Origin: JBEHWX01 sp048498995
GTDB lineage: Bacteria > Bacteroidota > Ignavibacteria > OLB7
NCBI GenBank assembly: GCA_048498995.1
Contig: JBEHWX010000103.1
Span: 1-20,614 of the forward strand
Length of the DNA: 20,614 nucleotides
Direction: 5' to 3'
A program made the position numbers and the translations under genes. The notes beneath the pieces were generated by a model. That model was not told the origin of the DNA and ran no database searches. It saw only the letters and a program-made list of their open reading frames with translations. Below, piece after piece: positions 1 through 6,335 of the stretch (position 1 is the first letter of the stretch; every line of letters starts with the position of its first letter).

Positions 1-2
1 CG

Positions 3-593
3 GTGGCGACGCACGCCATCGGCGACGGCGCCAACCGCCTGGTGCTGGACGCCTACGAGCGACTGCGGGCGCGACATCCGGAAGCGCTGCTGCGCGTCGA
101 GCATGCGCAGATCGTGCATCCTGACGATGTGCCCCGTTTCGGCGCGCTCGGCGTGATCGCGGCGATGCAGGCGATTCACTGCACGAGCGACGCGTCGATG
201 GCCGATGCGCGTCTCGGTCCCGAGCGCGCCGCGTATGCCTACGGCTGGCGCGCGCTGCGCGATGCCGGCGCCACGATCATCGGCGGCTCCGACTTTCCGA
301 TCGAGAGCGCGGATCCTCTGCTCGGCGTTCGTGCCTTCGTCGATCGCATCCCGGAGCCCGCGTCGGCCTCCGATGCGGCGCCGTGGCATCCGGAGCAGCG
401 CCTCACGCTCGATGAGGCGCTCGCGGCCTACACGTCGCTCGCTCCGCGTGGAGTCCCTGGCGCCGCGCGGCGGGGGATGCTGCGGGAAGGGGGAGACGCG
501 GACCTTGTGGTGCTCGACGGCGATCCGATGGATCCCTCTAGCCGCGTGGCGATGACCATCGTCGGCGGGGTGATCGAGTACTCCGCGCTCTGA
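3..593 (+). CDS. YtcJ-like metal-dependent amidohydrolase (Amidohydro_3), C-terminal part only
   Basis: The frame is already open at the window edge, so only about the last 196 residues are seen; family members are usually around 550 residues. The visible part holds the C-terminal metal-site signatures of the YtcJ/NfdA branch of the amidohydrolase superfamily: THAIGDGAN near the start, RVEHAQIV about 30 residues later, and GSDFPIE at about residue 97, whose Asp is the usual catalytic metal ligand. The end (GGDADLVVLDGDPM, then a short beta strand) is the small beta-sandwich that closes these enzymes. The family hydrolyses amide or related C-N bonds; the substrate cannot be told from sequence. 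A signal peptide, if any, lies outside the window. It precedes the tRNA gene by 123 bases on the same strand. The family is clear, the specificity is not. Confidence 0.88.
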   Translation: MATHAIGDGANRLVLDAYERLRARHPEALLRVEHAQIVHPDDVPRFGALGVIAAMQAIHCTSDASMADARLGPERAAYAYGWRALRDAGATIIGGSDFPIESADPLLGVRAFVDRIPEPASASDAAPWHPEQRLTLDEALAAYTSLAPRGVPGAARRGMLREGGDADLVVLDGDPMDPSSRVAMTIVGGVIEYSAL

Positions 594-638
594 GCGCGGC
601 GGCGCGCGGCGCGGGAGACGCATCGGGGAAACAGTGGT

Positions 639-649
639 TGTTATAAAAT
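639..649 (+). promoter_or_regulatory. candidate extended -10 promoter for the tRNA-Thr gene
   Basis: In an otherwise GC-rich gap there is an AT-rich TGTTATAAAAT: an extended -10 (TG, one base, TATAAA) with no good -35 hexamer at the expected distance. Transcription would start near 655, giving a leader of about 60 bases before the mature tRNA. A weaker alternative is TTGCAT at 671-676 with TACTTT at 695-700, which would start only about 10 bases before the tRNA. Confidence 0.4.
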
Positions 650-716
650 GTACTCGATATGAATCGCCTCTTGCATGAGCATGCCTCCCGGATGTACTTT
701 TGCATCCCTTTCAGCT

Positions 717-788
717 GCCACCATAGCTCAGCGGTAGAGCAGCTCATTCGTAATGAGCAGGTCCTCGGTTCAAATCCGAGTGGTGGCT
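717..788 (+). tRNA. tRNA-Thr, anticodon CGT
   Basis: All arms fold without mismatch. The acceptor stem is 717-723 with 781-787 (GCCACCA/TGGTGGC). The D stem is GCTC/GAGC with GG in the loop. The anticodon stem is GCTCA/TGAGC around loop TTCGTAA, with CGT at 749-751 reading the ACG codon for threonine. The T stem is CTCGG/CCGAG around TTCAAAT. The discriminator base is T788. The genome does not encode CCA (the next bases are CGA), so the 3' end must be added by a nucleotidyltransferase. No intron and a short variable loop. A strong terminator begins 9 bases downstream, so this looks like a single-tRNA transcript. Confidence 0.97.
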
Positions 789-796
789 CGAGCTAC

Positions 797-836
797 AAGA
801 TCGCCGGCTTCACTGAAGTCGGCGATCTTCTTTTTA
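797..836 (+). terminator. intrinsic terminator of the tRNA-Thr gene
   Basis: Bases 797-811 pair with 815-829 over 15 base pairs (one G-T pair) around the loop ACT, and CTTTTT follows at once. This is a textbook rho-independent terminator and isolates the tRNA from the peptidase gene downstream. Confidence 0.93.
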
Positions 837-851
837 TGTTGTGCTTGATCG

Positions 852-879
852 TTTCCGCTCTCGCCGCGTGTTCTATCAT
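852..879 (+). promoter_or_regulatory. weak candidate promoter for the first M1 peptidase
   Basis: TATCAT at 874-879 matches the -10 consensus at five of six positions. TTTCCG at 852-857, 16 bases before it, is a poor -35. It lies between the tRNA terminator and the peptidase start, where a promoter is expected. The predicted leader is about 75 bases. Confidence 0.28.
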
Positions 880-960
880 CTGACTTCGTGAATCTCGGGT
901 CGCAGGCGGAGCCCGCCGGCCCGGATGATGTTTCGACTTCGGGACCAATCGAACTTCACC

Positions 961-3417
961 ATGATGATTCGGCAGATAGTACGACGAGCTCTTTCACTCG
1001 GACTCGCCGTCGTCGCCACGTTTGGAGCGCGCGCCGCGGCGCAGCCGATCTTCACCGTGGCCTTCGGCGGAGCGCGCTCACATCCGTACGACGTCCGGCA
1101 TATCTCGATCGATCTCCGGCTGGACGACGCCAAGCGTCAGGTGGCCGGATCGGTCACGCACCGCATCCGCTCCCTGGCCTCTCCGCTGCGCGCGCTCAAT
1201 CTGGACGTGGCCGCGAACATGACGATCTCCGCCGTCACCGCCGACGGGGCTCCGACCCGCTTCCGCCTCATCGGCGATACCCTGTCGATCATCCTCCCGA
1301 AGCCGCTCCCGTACGGCGACAGCACCTCGATCCGCGTCGACTACTCCGTCTCCCCGAAGAAAGGTCTCTACTTCATCCAGCCGGACTCGCTGGTGCCTGA
1401 TCGGCGCAATCAGATCTGGACGCAGGGACAGGCCGAGGACAATCACTTCTGGCTGCCGGTCTACGATTATCCGAACGATCGCGCCACGACCGAGATGCGC
1501 GCCACCCTGCGCGGCGACTGGAAGCTCCTCTCCAACGGACGGCTCCTCGACTCCAAGCCGAACGGCGACGGCACCACGACCTGGCACTATCAGATCGATC
1601 GCGATCATTCCAGCTACCTGATCATGCTGGCCGCCGGCGACTACCTGGTGCGGCGCGATACCGTCGCGGGCGTTCCGCTCGAGTACTGGGGCTACCCCGA
1701 TCAGGCCGAGCGCATCGCCGCCACATTCGGCCGCACGCCGGACATCTTCCGCTACTATCTCGACCGGGTCGGCGTTCCCTATCCCTGGAGCAAGTACTCG
1801 CAGGTGGCGATCTCCGAGTTCATGTTCGGCGGCATGGAGAACACGACCGCCACGACCATCACCGACAATGCCTATGTCGACCGGCGCGGCGCCGTCGACT
1901 ACGATCCCGATCCGCTGGTGGCCCACGAGCTGGCGCATCAGTGGTTCGGCGACATGGTCACCAACCGGAGCTGGTTCCATCTCTGGCTGCACGAGGGCTA
2001 CGCCACCTATCTGGCCTCCCGCTACCGCGGCCATCGCTCCGGCGAGGAGGCGTTCCTGAAGGAGATGTACGACGATGGATTGCTGGCGCTGGATGTCGAC
2101 AAGACGATCGGCCGCAACCCGATCGCCGGCACCAGCGGCATCAAGACGAACCTCTACCAGCGCGGCGCCCGCGTGCTCCACATGCTCAATCAGCTGGTGG
2201 GGGATGATATCTTCTGGCGCGCCAGCCGCCGCTTCCTGGAGCGCAACGCGTTCGGTCTCGTGGAGACGAACGATCTGAAGATCGCCTTCGAGGATGTCTC
2301 CGGACTCAACCTCGACTGGTTCTTCGACGAGTGGATCTTCAAGGCGGGGGCGCCGGAGTTCGAGGTGGAATACCGCTACGGTCGCGACTCCCTCTTCCTC
2401 CGCGTCCGGCAGGTGCAGAGGCAGGATTCGCTCACCGGGGTGTTCCGGATGCCGCTTCCGCTCGAGTTCTATCTGAAGAACCGCGTCATCTCCGACACGG
2501 TCTGGCTCTCGCGCGCCGAGGAGATCTTCACCTTCCCGATGCCCGAGCGTCCCCGCTTCGTGATCTTCGACGCCGGCGACGCGATGCTCAAGACCGTCCG
2601 CTTCTCCCGCGCCGACGACGAGCTCGTTGCGCAGTTGGACGCGCCACGGATGATCGATCGGTACCTGGCCGCGCGTGAGCTCACCGCGACCACGCGCGAC
2701 CGCTCGACGGCCAGCCGGCGCTCGCAGGCGCTACGCGACCGGTTCCCCAAGGAGCGCTCCCCCTACGTGAGGGAGGAGATCATCCGGGGCTTCGCCACGC
2801 TCGACAGCGTGATCGCGCCGGAGGTGATCCGTCTGGCGCTGGCCGACAGCTCGGTCGAGGTCCGGAGGGCGGCCATCGATATCTCCTACCGCATCGTCGA
2901 CAAGCGGGAGCGCGCCTCGCTGTTGCGTCCGCTGTTGAGCGACAGCAGCGACAACGTGATCGCCGCGGCGATCGAGATGCTCTCGGTGACCGCGCCGGAG
3001 GAGATCTCCGCCTCGCTGACGAAGCTCCAGGGAGTGCAGGGGAGGAAGGGGCGGCTTGCCGAGGCATGGCTGAACGCCGTGCTTCAGTCCCGCGCCAACG
3101 GCTATATCGACGGCGTGATCGAGTACACCCAGCCGAAGTATTCGCGCGAGCTCCGCTCGCAGGCCTATCTGGTGCTGAGCAAGCTGGACACGGTGACCCC
3201 GGCGGCGCGCTCGGCGATCGAGCAGGGGCTGCGGGACAATTCGATCTACATCCGAACCTCGGCAGCCTCCGCGGTGCGGGCGCGCTACGACGATACGATG
3301 CGGCAGATGCTGCAGCGGCTGCGCGGCGAGCTCGGCGGTGAAGAGCGCGCGAACGTGGAGCGCCTGATCCGCGACGATCCCGCCGCCACGCCCCCTCCCG
3401 GCGGCTCCGGCCGGTAG
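961..3417 (+). CDS. secreted M1-family zinc aminopeptidase with helical-repeat C-terminal domain
   Basis: Zinc metallopeptidase of the gluzincin M1 family, which removes N-terminal residues from peptides. The active site is complete: exopeptidase motif GGMEN at residues 290-294, HELAH at 322-326 and the third zinc ligand Glu345 exactly 18 residues later (HExxHx18E), with the catalytic Tyr in the later LYQRGA motif. Residues 1 to about 27 form a Sec signal peptide (basic MMIRQIVRR, hydrophobic core, ARAAA before the cut), so the enzyme should act in the periplasm or outside. The N-terminal beta domain and catalytic domain run to about residue 480. From about 560 there are repeated helical pairs of HEAT type, common in long M1 enzymes. 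An in-frame ATG at 925 would put 12 polar residues before the signal peptide, so the ATG at 961 (or 964) is preferred; neither start has a clear Shine-Dalgarno. The carbonic-anhydrase-like gene follows on the same strand. Confidence 0.93.
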   Translation: MMIRQIVRRALSLGLAVVATFGARAAAQPIFTVAFGGARSHPYDVRHISIDLRLDDAKRQVAGSVTHRIRSLASPLRALNLDVAANMTISAVTADGAPTRFRLIGDTLSIILPKPLPYGDSTSIRVDYSVSPKKGLYFIQPDSLVPDRRNQIWTQGQAEDNHFWLPVYDYPNDRATTEMRATLRGDWKLLSNGRLLDSKPNGDGTTTWHYQIDRDHSSYLIMLAAGDYLVRRDTVAGVPLEYWGYPDQAERIAATFGRTPDIFRYYLDRVGVPYPWSKYSQVAISEFMFGGMENTTATTITDNAYVDRRGAVDYDPDPLVAHELAHQWFGDMVTNRSWFHLWLHEGYATYLASRYRGHRSGEEAFLKEMYDDGLLALDVDKTIGRNPIAGTSGIKTNLYQRGARVLHMLNQLVGDDIFWRASRRFLERNAFGLVETNDLKIAFEDVSGLNLDWFFDEWIFKAGAPEFEVEYRYGRDSLFLRVRQVQRQDSLTGVFRMPLPLEFYLKNRVISDTVWLSRAEEIFTFPMPERPRFVIFDAGDAMLKTVRFSRADDELVAQLDAPRMIDRYLAARELTATTRDRSTASRRSQALRDRFPKERSPYVREEIIRGFATLDSVIAPEVIRLALADSSVEVRRAAIDISYRIVDKRERASLLRPLLSDSSDNVIAAAIEMLSVTAPEEISASLTKLQGVQGRKGRLAEAWLNAVLQSRANGYIDGVIEYTQPKYSRELRSQAYLVLSKLDTVTPAARSAIEQGLRDNSIYIRTSAASAVRARYDDTMRQMLQRLRGELGGEERANVERLIRDDPAATPPPGGSGR

Positions 3418-3486
3418 TCACGCAACCACGTCGGCCCATCTCCCGAGCGCCGGTCGATGACCTTCAACCCGATCCATGAGCGTATC

Positions 3487-4035
3487 ATGACCGAGACGAC
3501 CCGCACCGATATCACGATCATGCCGTTCGAGGGGATCATGCCGAGGATCGCCCCCGACGTGTTCATCGCGCCCGGCGCGCGGATCATCGGCGACGTCGAG
3601 ATCGGGGAGCTCTCCTCCGTCTGGTTCAACGTCGTGATCCGCGGGGATGTGCATTACATCAGGATCGGGCGGCGCGTCAACGTGCAGGATCTGACGATGT
3701 GCCATGTGACGCACAAGCGCCATCCGCTCAACATCGGCGACGACGTCACGATCGGCCACAGCGCGGTGCTGCACGGCTCGACGATTCACGACCGGGTGCT
3801 GATCGGTATGGGAGCCAAGGTGCTCGATCGCGCGGTGGTGGGGAGCAATGCGCTGGTGGCCGCCGGAGCCGTGGTGCGCGAGGGCTTCGTGGTGCCGGAG
3901 GGGACACTGGTGGCCGGCATTCCCGCCAAGGTCGTGCGGGAGTTGAACGACGAGGAGCGCGCCGCCGTGGCCCAGGGAGCGCTCAACTACGAAAGCTACG
4001 TGGCGCGCTACCGCGCCGATGGATGCGCCTGGTGA
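3487..4035 (+). CDS. gamma-class carbonic anhydrase-like protein (YrdA/PaaY family, left-handed beta-helix)
   Basis: A hexapeptide-repeat protein of about 182 residues, the usual size for YrdA/CaiE/PaaY-type gamma carbonic anhydrase homologues, which form trimers with zinc at the subunit interfaces. All three zinc-ligand histidines are present with family spacing: His73 (in MCHVTH), His91 (IGHSAV) and His96 (LHGST). The core begins at APDVFIAPGARIIGDVEIG, and RGDVHYIRIG and LIGMGAKVLD are typical helix coils. The final segment (LNDEERAA, then NYESYVARY) is the C-terminal helix that packs on the beta-helix. ATGs at 3457, 3487 and 3520 are all in frame. Homologues start close to the MPFEG stretch, so 3457 adds unlikely residues; I chose 3487, but no start has a strong ribosome site. 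Whether it hydrates CO2 or acts in metal or cofactor handling cannot be said. Confidence 0.88.
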   Translation: MTETTRTDITIMPFEGIMPRIAPDVFIAPGARIIGDVEIGELSSVWFNVVIRGDVHYIRIGRRVNVQDLTMCHVTHKRHPLNIGDDVTIGHSAVLHGSTIHDRVLIGMGAKVLDRAVVGSNALVAAGAVVREGFVVPEGTLVAGIPAKVVRELNDEERAAVAQGALNYESYVARYRADGCAW

Positions 4036-4102
4036 TCTCGCGCGCGCCGTTCGCGAGTCGAACAGGGTGGCGTGAGATTTGTTCGAACCCTTCAGGTGAA
4101 AG

Positions 4103-4124
4103 CTCCGGCCGGTCGCGGCCGGGG
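4103..4124 (+). promoter_or_regulatory. GC-rich hairpin overlapping the ribosome-binding site of the DUF1232 gene
   Basis: CCGGCC at 4105-4110 pairs with GGCCGG at 4117-4122, and the stem extends outward by a G-T and a C-G pair. Its 3' arm runs into GGGGA (4121-4125), the only Shine-Dalgarno-like sequence for the ATG at 4133. The fold could limit translation of that gene. Such a stem can also arise by chance at this GC content. Confidence 0.35.
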
Positions 4125-4132
4125 ATACATGC

Positions 4133-4675
4133 ATGAAGACATCGACGAGCGTTATGAGTGGACATAAAAAGAAGCAGGAGCGCCGGCGCGGCGGCGAATC
4201 GGCGGCCGATCGCGGCAGCCAGACCCTGGAGTTCTTCAAGAAGCGTCTCAAGGATGACGCTCGACGAATGACCCCCGAGGATATCGAGGAGCTCGATCAG
4301 GACGTGCCGCGCAAGTTGAGCGACAAGGGGCTCAACAATCTGAAGGATAGCATCGGCTGGATCGAGGATATGCTCGATCGGGTGAAGATCCTCTTCAAGA
4401 TGGTCCGCGATCGCTCCTTCAAGATCGACCTGCGCACAAAGGCGCTCGTGGCCGCCGGCCTCGCGTATTTCGTGCTGCCGACCGACATGATCCCGGACTT
4501 CATCCCGGGCGTCGGCTACATCGACGACGCGCTGGTGCTCTCGACTCTCTGGAAGCTGGTCCACGAGCAGATCGACCGCTACGTGGCGTTCCTGGAAGAT
4601 GAGGGGGAGCGCCCCGAGATGCCCCGCGGCCGGAAGGTCGAGATGCCCTCCGAGGAGCTTCTCGACATCCCGTGA
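4133..4675 (+). CDS. DUF1232 (YkvA-like) small membrane protein
   Basis: About 180 residues. The diagnostic DUF1232 segment lies at about residues 100-136: a hydrophobic stretch with YFVLPTDMIPDFIPGVGYID, whose proline-rich D-x-I-P-D core defines the family. The first 30 residues are very basic and polar (GHKKKQERRRGG), and the middle (about 35-95) is charged and helical. The C-terminal 40 residues are acidic and hydrophilic. No signal peptide is seen. The role of DUF1232 proteins is not known; they are small bacterial proteins with one or two membrane-embedded hairpins. The start at 4133 has GGGGA seven bases upstream; an in-frame ATG at 4154 is the alternative. It ends the three-gene plus-strand run and is followed by two hairpins. 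Confidence 0.85.
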   Translation: MKTSTSVMSGHKKKQERRRGGESAADRGSQTLEFFKKRLKDDARRMTPEDIEELDQDVPRKLSDKGLNNLKDSIGWIEDMLDRVKILFKMVRDRSFKIDLRTKALVAAGLAYFVLPTDMIPDFIPGVGYIDDALVLSTLWKLVHEQIDRYVAFLEDEGERPEMPRGRKVEMPSEELLDIP

Positions 4676-4692
4676 CGCGCGATCTTCCATGA

Positions 4693-4716
4693 TCCGTGGG
4701 AAGTGATTTCCACGGA
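4693..4716 (+). other. stem-loop with GNRA-type tetraloop just downstream of the DUF1232 gene
   Basis: Bases 4693-4702 pair with 4707-4716 (10 pairs, one G-T), closing a GTGA tetraloop of the GNRA class. No T-run follows, so alone it is not a standard terminator. It sits 18 bases after the stop codon and 17 bases before a true terminator hairpin, and may protect the mRNA 3' end. Confidence 0.6.
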
Positions 4717-4732
4717 CCGAGTCCTATGACAT

Positions 4733-4770
4733 GCGAGGCGACCGGATCACCGGTCGCCTCGCCTCGTTTT
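4733..4770 (+). terminator. intrinsic terminator at the end of the M1/gamma-CA/DUF1232 run
   Basis: Bases 4733-4745 pair perfectly with 4750-4762 (13 base pairs) around loop ATCA. A CTCG spacer and TTTT follow. It is oriented for plus-strand transcripts; there is no T-run on the minus side, so it should not stop the convergent lipoprotein gene. Confidence 0.8.
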
Positions 4771-4815
4771 CCCTCCGATGTCTTCAGACGCTCGAACGCT
4801 TCCCACGGCGTCGCA

Positions 4816-5259
4816 TCAACCACCCTGCTGGCTCACCGACCGCGGCTCCGAGGGACGGCCGTCGCGGCCGCACATCGTTTGCAGCTCGATCATGACCGGA
4901 ACGAACCACTTCTCCGTCGCCGGCGATGCCTCGTAGTTGCGCGTGTCGTAAGTGCGCTCGTCCTGCCCGCGGGTTCGCTTCGCGTTGACGATCAGCAACG
5001 AATCGCCGGTATATTGAAGCGACCAGGAGTACGTCTTCAAACCGTCCCAGGCGTTGAAGTCCTCCTTCTCCACTTGGAGGATGCCAACCTCCGGGGAGAT
5101 CATCTTGATCTGGTAGCCTTGCTCGGCGAACATGGCAGATGCCCGTTCGAGGAAGCGGGCACGCGACATGCCGCAGTCCAGATGCATCGGTCGGGCGATG
5201 TCTCGGTGAGCGCACGAGACGAGGATGATCGCGGAGAGTAATGGAAGAGCGACTCGCAC
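4816..5259 (-). CDS. probable lipoprotein of unknown function
   Basis: I do not recognise the family. From a GTG at 5259 the protein begins VRVALPLLSAIILVSC, a compact bacterial lipoprotein signal ending in an LVSC lipobox, so it is probably lipid-anchored at residue 16. The mature part is about 130 residues, with a likely helix (ARFLERASAMFAEQGY) and then alternating strands (GILQVEKEDF, WSLQYTGDSLLIVNA). Cysteines in LDCGMS and near the end (TMCG) could pair. The same frame is open back to an ATG at 5445, which has a good Shine-Dalgarno (GAGGT, 7 bases upstream). That start would place the lipobox Cys at residue 78, far too deep for a lipoprotein signal, and the extra codons use less GC at third positions by my count (about 60% against about 70%). 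The stop is certain, the start is not. Confidence 0.6.
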   Translation of the reverse strand: MRVALPLLSAIILVSCAHRDIARPMHLDCGMSRARFLERASAMFAEQGYQIKMISPEVGILQVEKEDFNAWDGLKTYSWSLQYTGDSLLIVNAKRTRGQDERTYDTRNYEASPATEKWFVPVMIELQTMCGRDGRPSEPRSVSQQGG

Positions 5260-5461
5260 TGGGAGAGCCGGGCGAGTCAGGCATTCAATCGACAACGATG
5301 ATACCGGCGACCTGTCCACGCAGCGTTTACGTTTCATCGATGAACTCATCGGACAATCGAACGGTCGACGTCCGACCAGCAGCGTGAAGCGCGACGAATG
5401 CACGCGCTTGGAACTCTTCAAAAGTGATTTTTTGAACGATTGCATACCTCTTACCTCGTTA

Positions 5462-5500
5462 CGGCAGTCTAGCCCTGATACGCATGAGGAACGACTGCCG
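5462..5500. repeat. inverted repeat upstream of the lipoprotein gene
   Basis: CGGCAGT at 5462-5468 and ACTGCCG at 5494-5500 are perfect inverted 7-mers separated by 25 bases. They lie between the small secreted protein gene and the lipoprotein gene, just upstream of the GAGGT ribosome-binding site. This could be an operator or a leader hairpin; no terminator T-run accompanies it. Confidence 0.4.
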
Positions 5501-5593
5501 ATTGTTGTAGATTGCGCGCTAGTCGACCGGCCGCTCCGCCTTGCTTTGCCTCGGCGGCGATCCGCGATTCCGGGAGCGGTGATCGCGGCCGGC

Positions 5594-6025
5594 TCAGCGC
5601 AGCCGGTCCGACGTCGAGGGGCGGGAGCCGCGGTCTTTCATCGACTTCTTCGCCACGGGTGGTCCGTCGATGCATTCCTCTCTGTAGAGCTTTCCGTCGC
5701 AGTCACGCCCGACCACGCCGACGGCCTTGTGCGCCGCGTCGTAGTAGACGCGGGCCGACCAGGGCTTTCCGTCGCGCTCTCCGGTGATCTCCGGGCCGGC
5801 GACGCCGGCGGGATCCGCGTCGATCCTCCTACAATCACTGAAGTAGGTCTCTCCGCGGCAGGTGGCGCCGGACACGCCGACCACGACGCCGCCGGCCAGC
5901 GACGTGACCGACCACCAGGCGCCGCCATCGGCGCAGGTGCCCTTGTGAAAGACATGCTCCCGCACCGGCGCCACGGGCGCCATCGCCAGGAACAGAAGCG
6001 CGAGACCGGCAATCGCTGATTTCAT
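5594..6025 (-). CDS. small secreted cysteine-containing protein of unknown function
   Basis: A 143-residue protein that I cannot assign to a family. The first 20 or so residues (MKSAIAGLALLFLAMAPVAP) form a clean Sec signal peptide. The mature part has five cysteines (GTCADGG, ATCRGETY, FSDCRR, GRDCDGK, REECID) within about 90 residues, suggesting disulphides outside the cytoplasm. The rest is glycine-rich with short predicted strands, ending in a basic polar tail. The start is well supported: GGAGAG lies 8 bases before the ATG. The same reading frame stays open far upstream into tldD, but that extension is antisense to tldD and has no plausible start. It is transcribed divergently from tldD and lies 5' of the lipoprotein gene on the same strand. 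Confidence 0.72.
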   Translation of the reverse strand: MKSAIAGLALLFLAMAPVAPVREHVFHKGTCADGGAWWSVTSLAGGVVVGVSGATCRGETYFSDCRRIDADPAGVAGPEITGERDGKPWSARVYYDAAHKAVGVVGRDCDGKLYREECIDGPPVAKKSMKDRGSRPSTSDRLR

Positions 6026-6331
6026 GTGGATGACTCTCCATGGTTCTGAACGGCTCCGACACGCGGATAGCGGGTCGCAAGGTAGCTCCGGCGCGCTCGC
6101 GACGGTAGTACATGGATATGTACAATTGGAGATCGGCGTGCTGGCCCTCGGGCGCCCCGCGTAAGGCGGGCCCACGCGTGGTTGTCCTTCCGCCGGAAGG
6201 AGTCGCGAGGAGATGCCGGAAGGTGGAGCGGGGAGAGAAGTGCCGGGGAGCCTCGAATGGCATCGGAAGATCGCAGCGGGCGGACGTCGGGTGACGTCGC
6301 GGCCGTCAACATTGGTATCCGGAACCGTATC
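6026..6331. other. 306-base divergent intergenic region between the small secreted protein gene and tldD
   Basis: It carries the upstream signals of two divergent genes. The left part is GC-rich and plain. The middle holds a palindrome overlapping a -10-like hexamer (6108-6126). The right part is a purine-rich leader containing a perfect CCTTCC-GCC-GGAAGG hairpin at 6186-6200 and a possible 40-codon ORF. An in-frame tldD ATG at 6257 with GGGGAG six bases upstream also falls here, so the true coding boundary may lie inside this interval. Confidence 0.6.
6108..6126 (+). promoter_or_regulatory. palindromic operator candidate over a -10-like hexamer
   Basis: GTACAT at 6108-6113 and ATGTAC at 6118-6123 form a perfect inverted repeat with a 4-base spacer (GGAT). 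Its right arm merges into TACAAT (6121-6126), five of six matches to the -10 consensus and facing tldD. No good -35 is visible. A repressor dimer site over a promoter would look like this. Confidence 0.4.
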
Positions 6332-6335
6332 GTGA
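6213..6335 (+). CDS. possible 40-codon leader ORF overlapping the tldD start
   Basis: An ATG at 6213 opens a 40-codon frame (MPEGGAGREVPG at the start, TLVSGTVS at the end). Its TGA overlaps the likely GTG start of tldD as GTGA (6332-6335). Purine-rich AGGAG lies about 10 bases before the ATG. The overlap is the arrangement expected for translational coupling. Against it: open frames of 40 codons are common at this GC content, the peptide resembles nothing I know, and tldD may instead start at 6257 in another frame, which would make this ORF spurious. Confidence 0.22.
   Translation: MPEGGAGREVPGSLEWHRKIAAGGRRVTSRPSTLVSGTVS

Noticed and set aside
4070..4095. tRNA fragment or attachment site (TTCGAACCC resembles a T-arm)
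   Set aside because: No matching stem or other tRNA arm surrounds it, and there is no integrase or duplicated tRNA end nearby.
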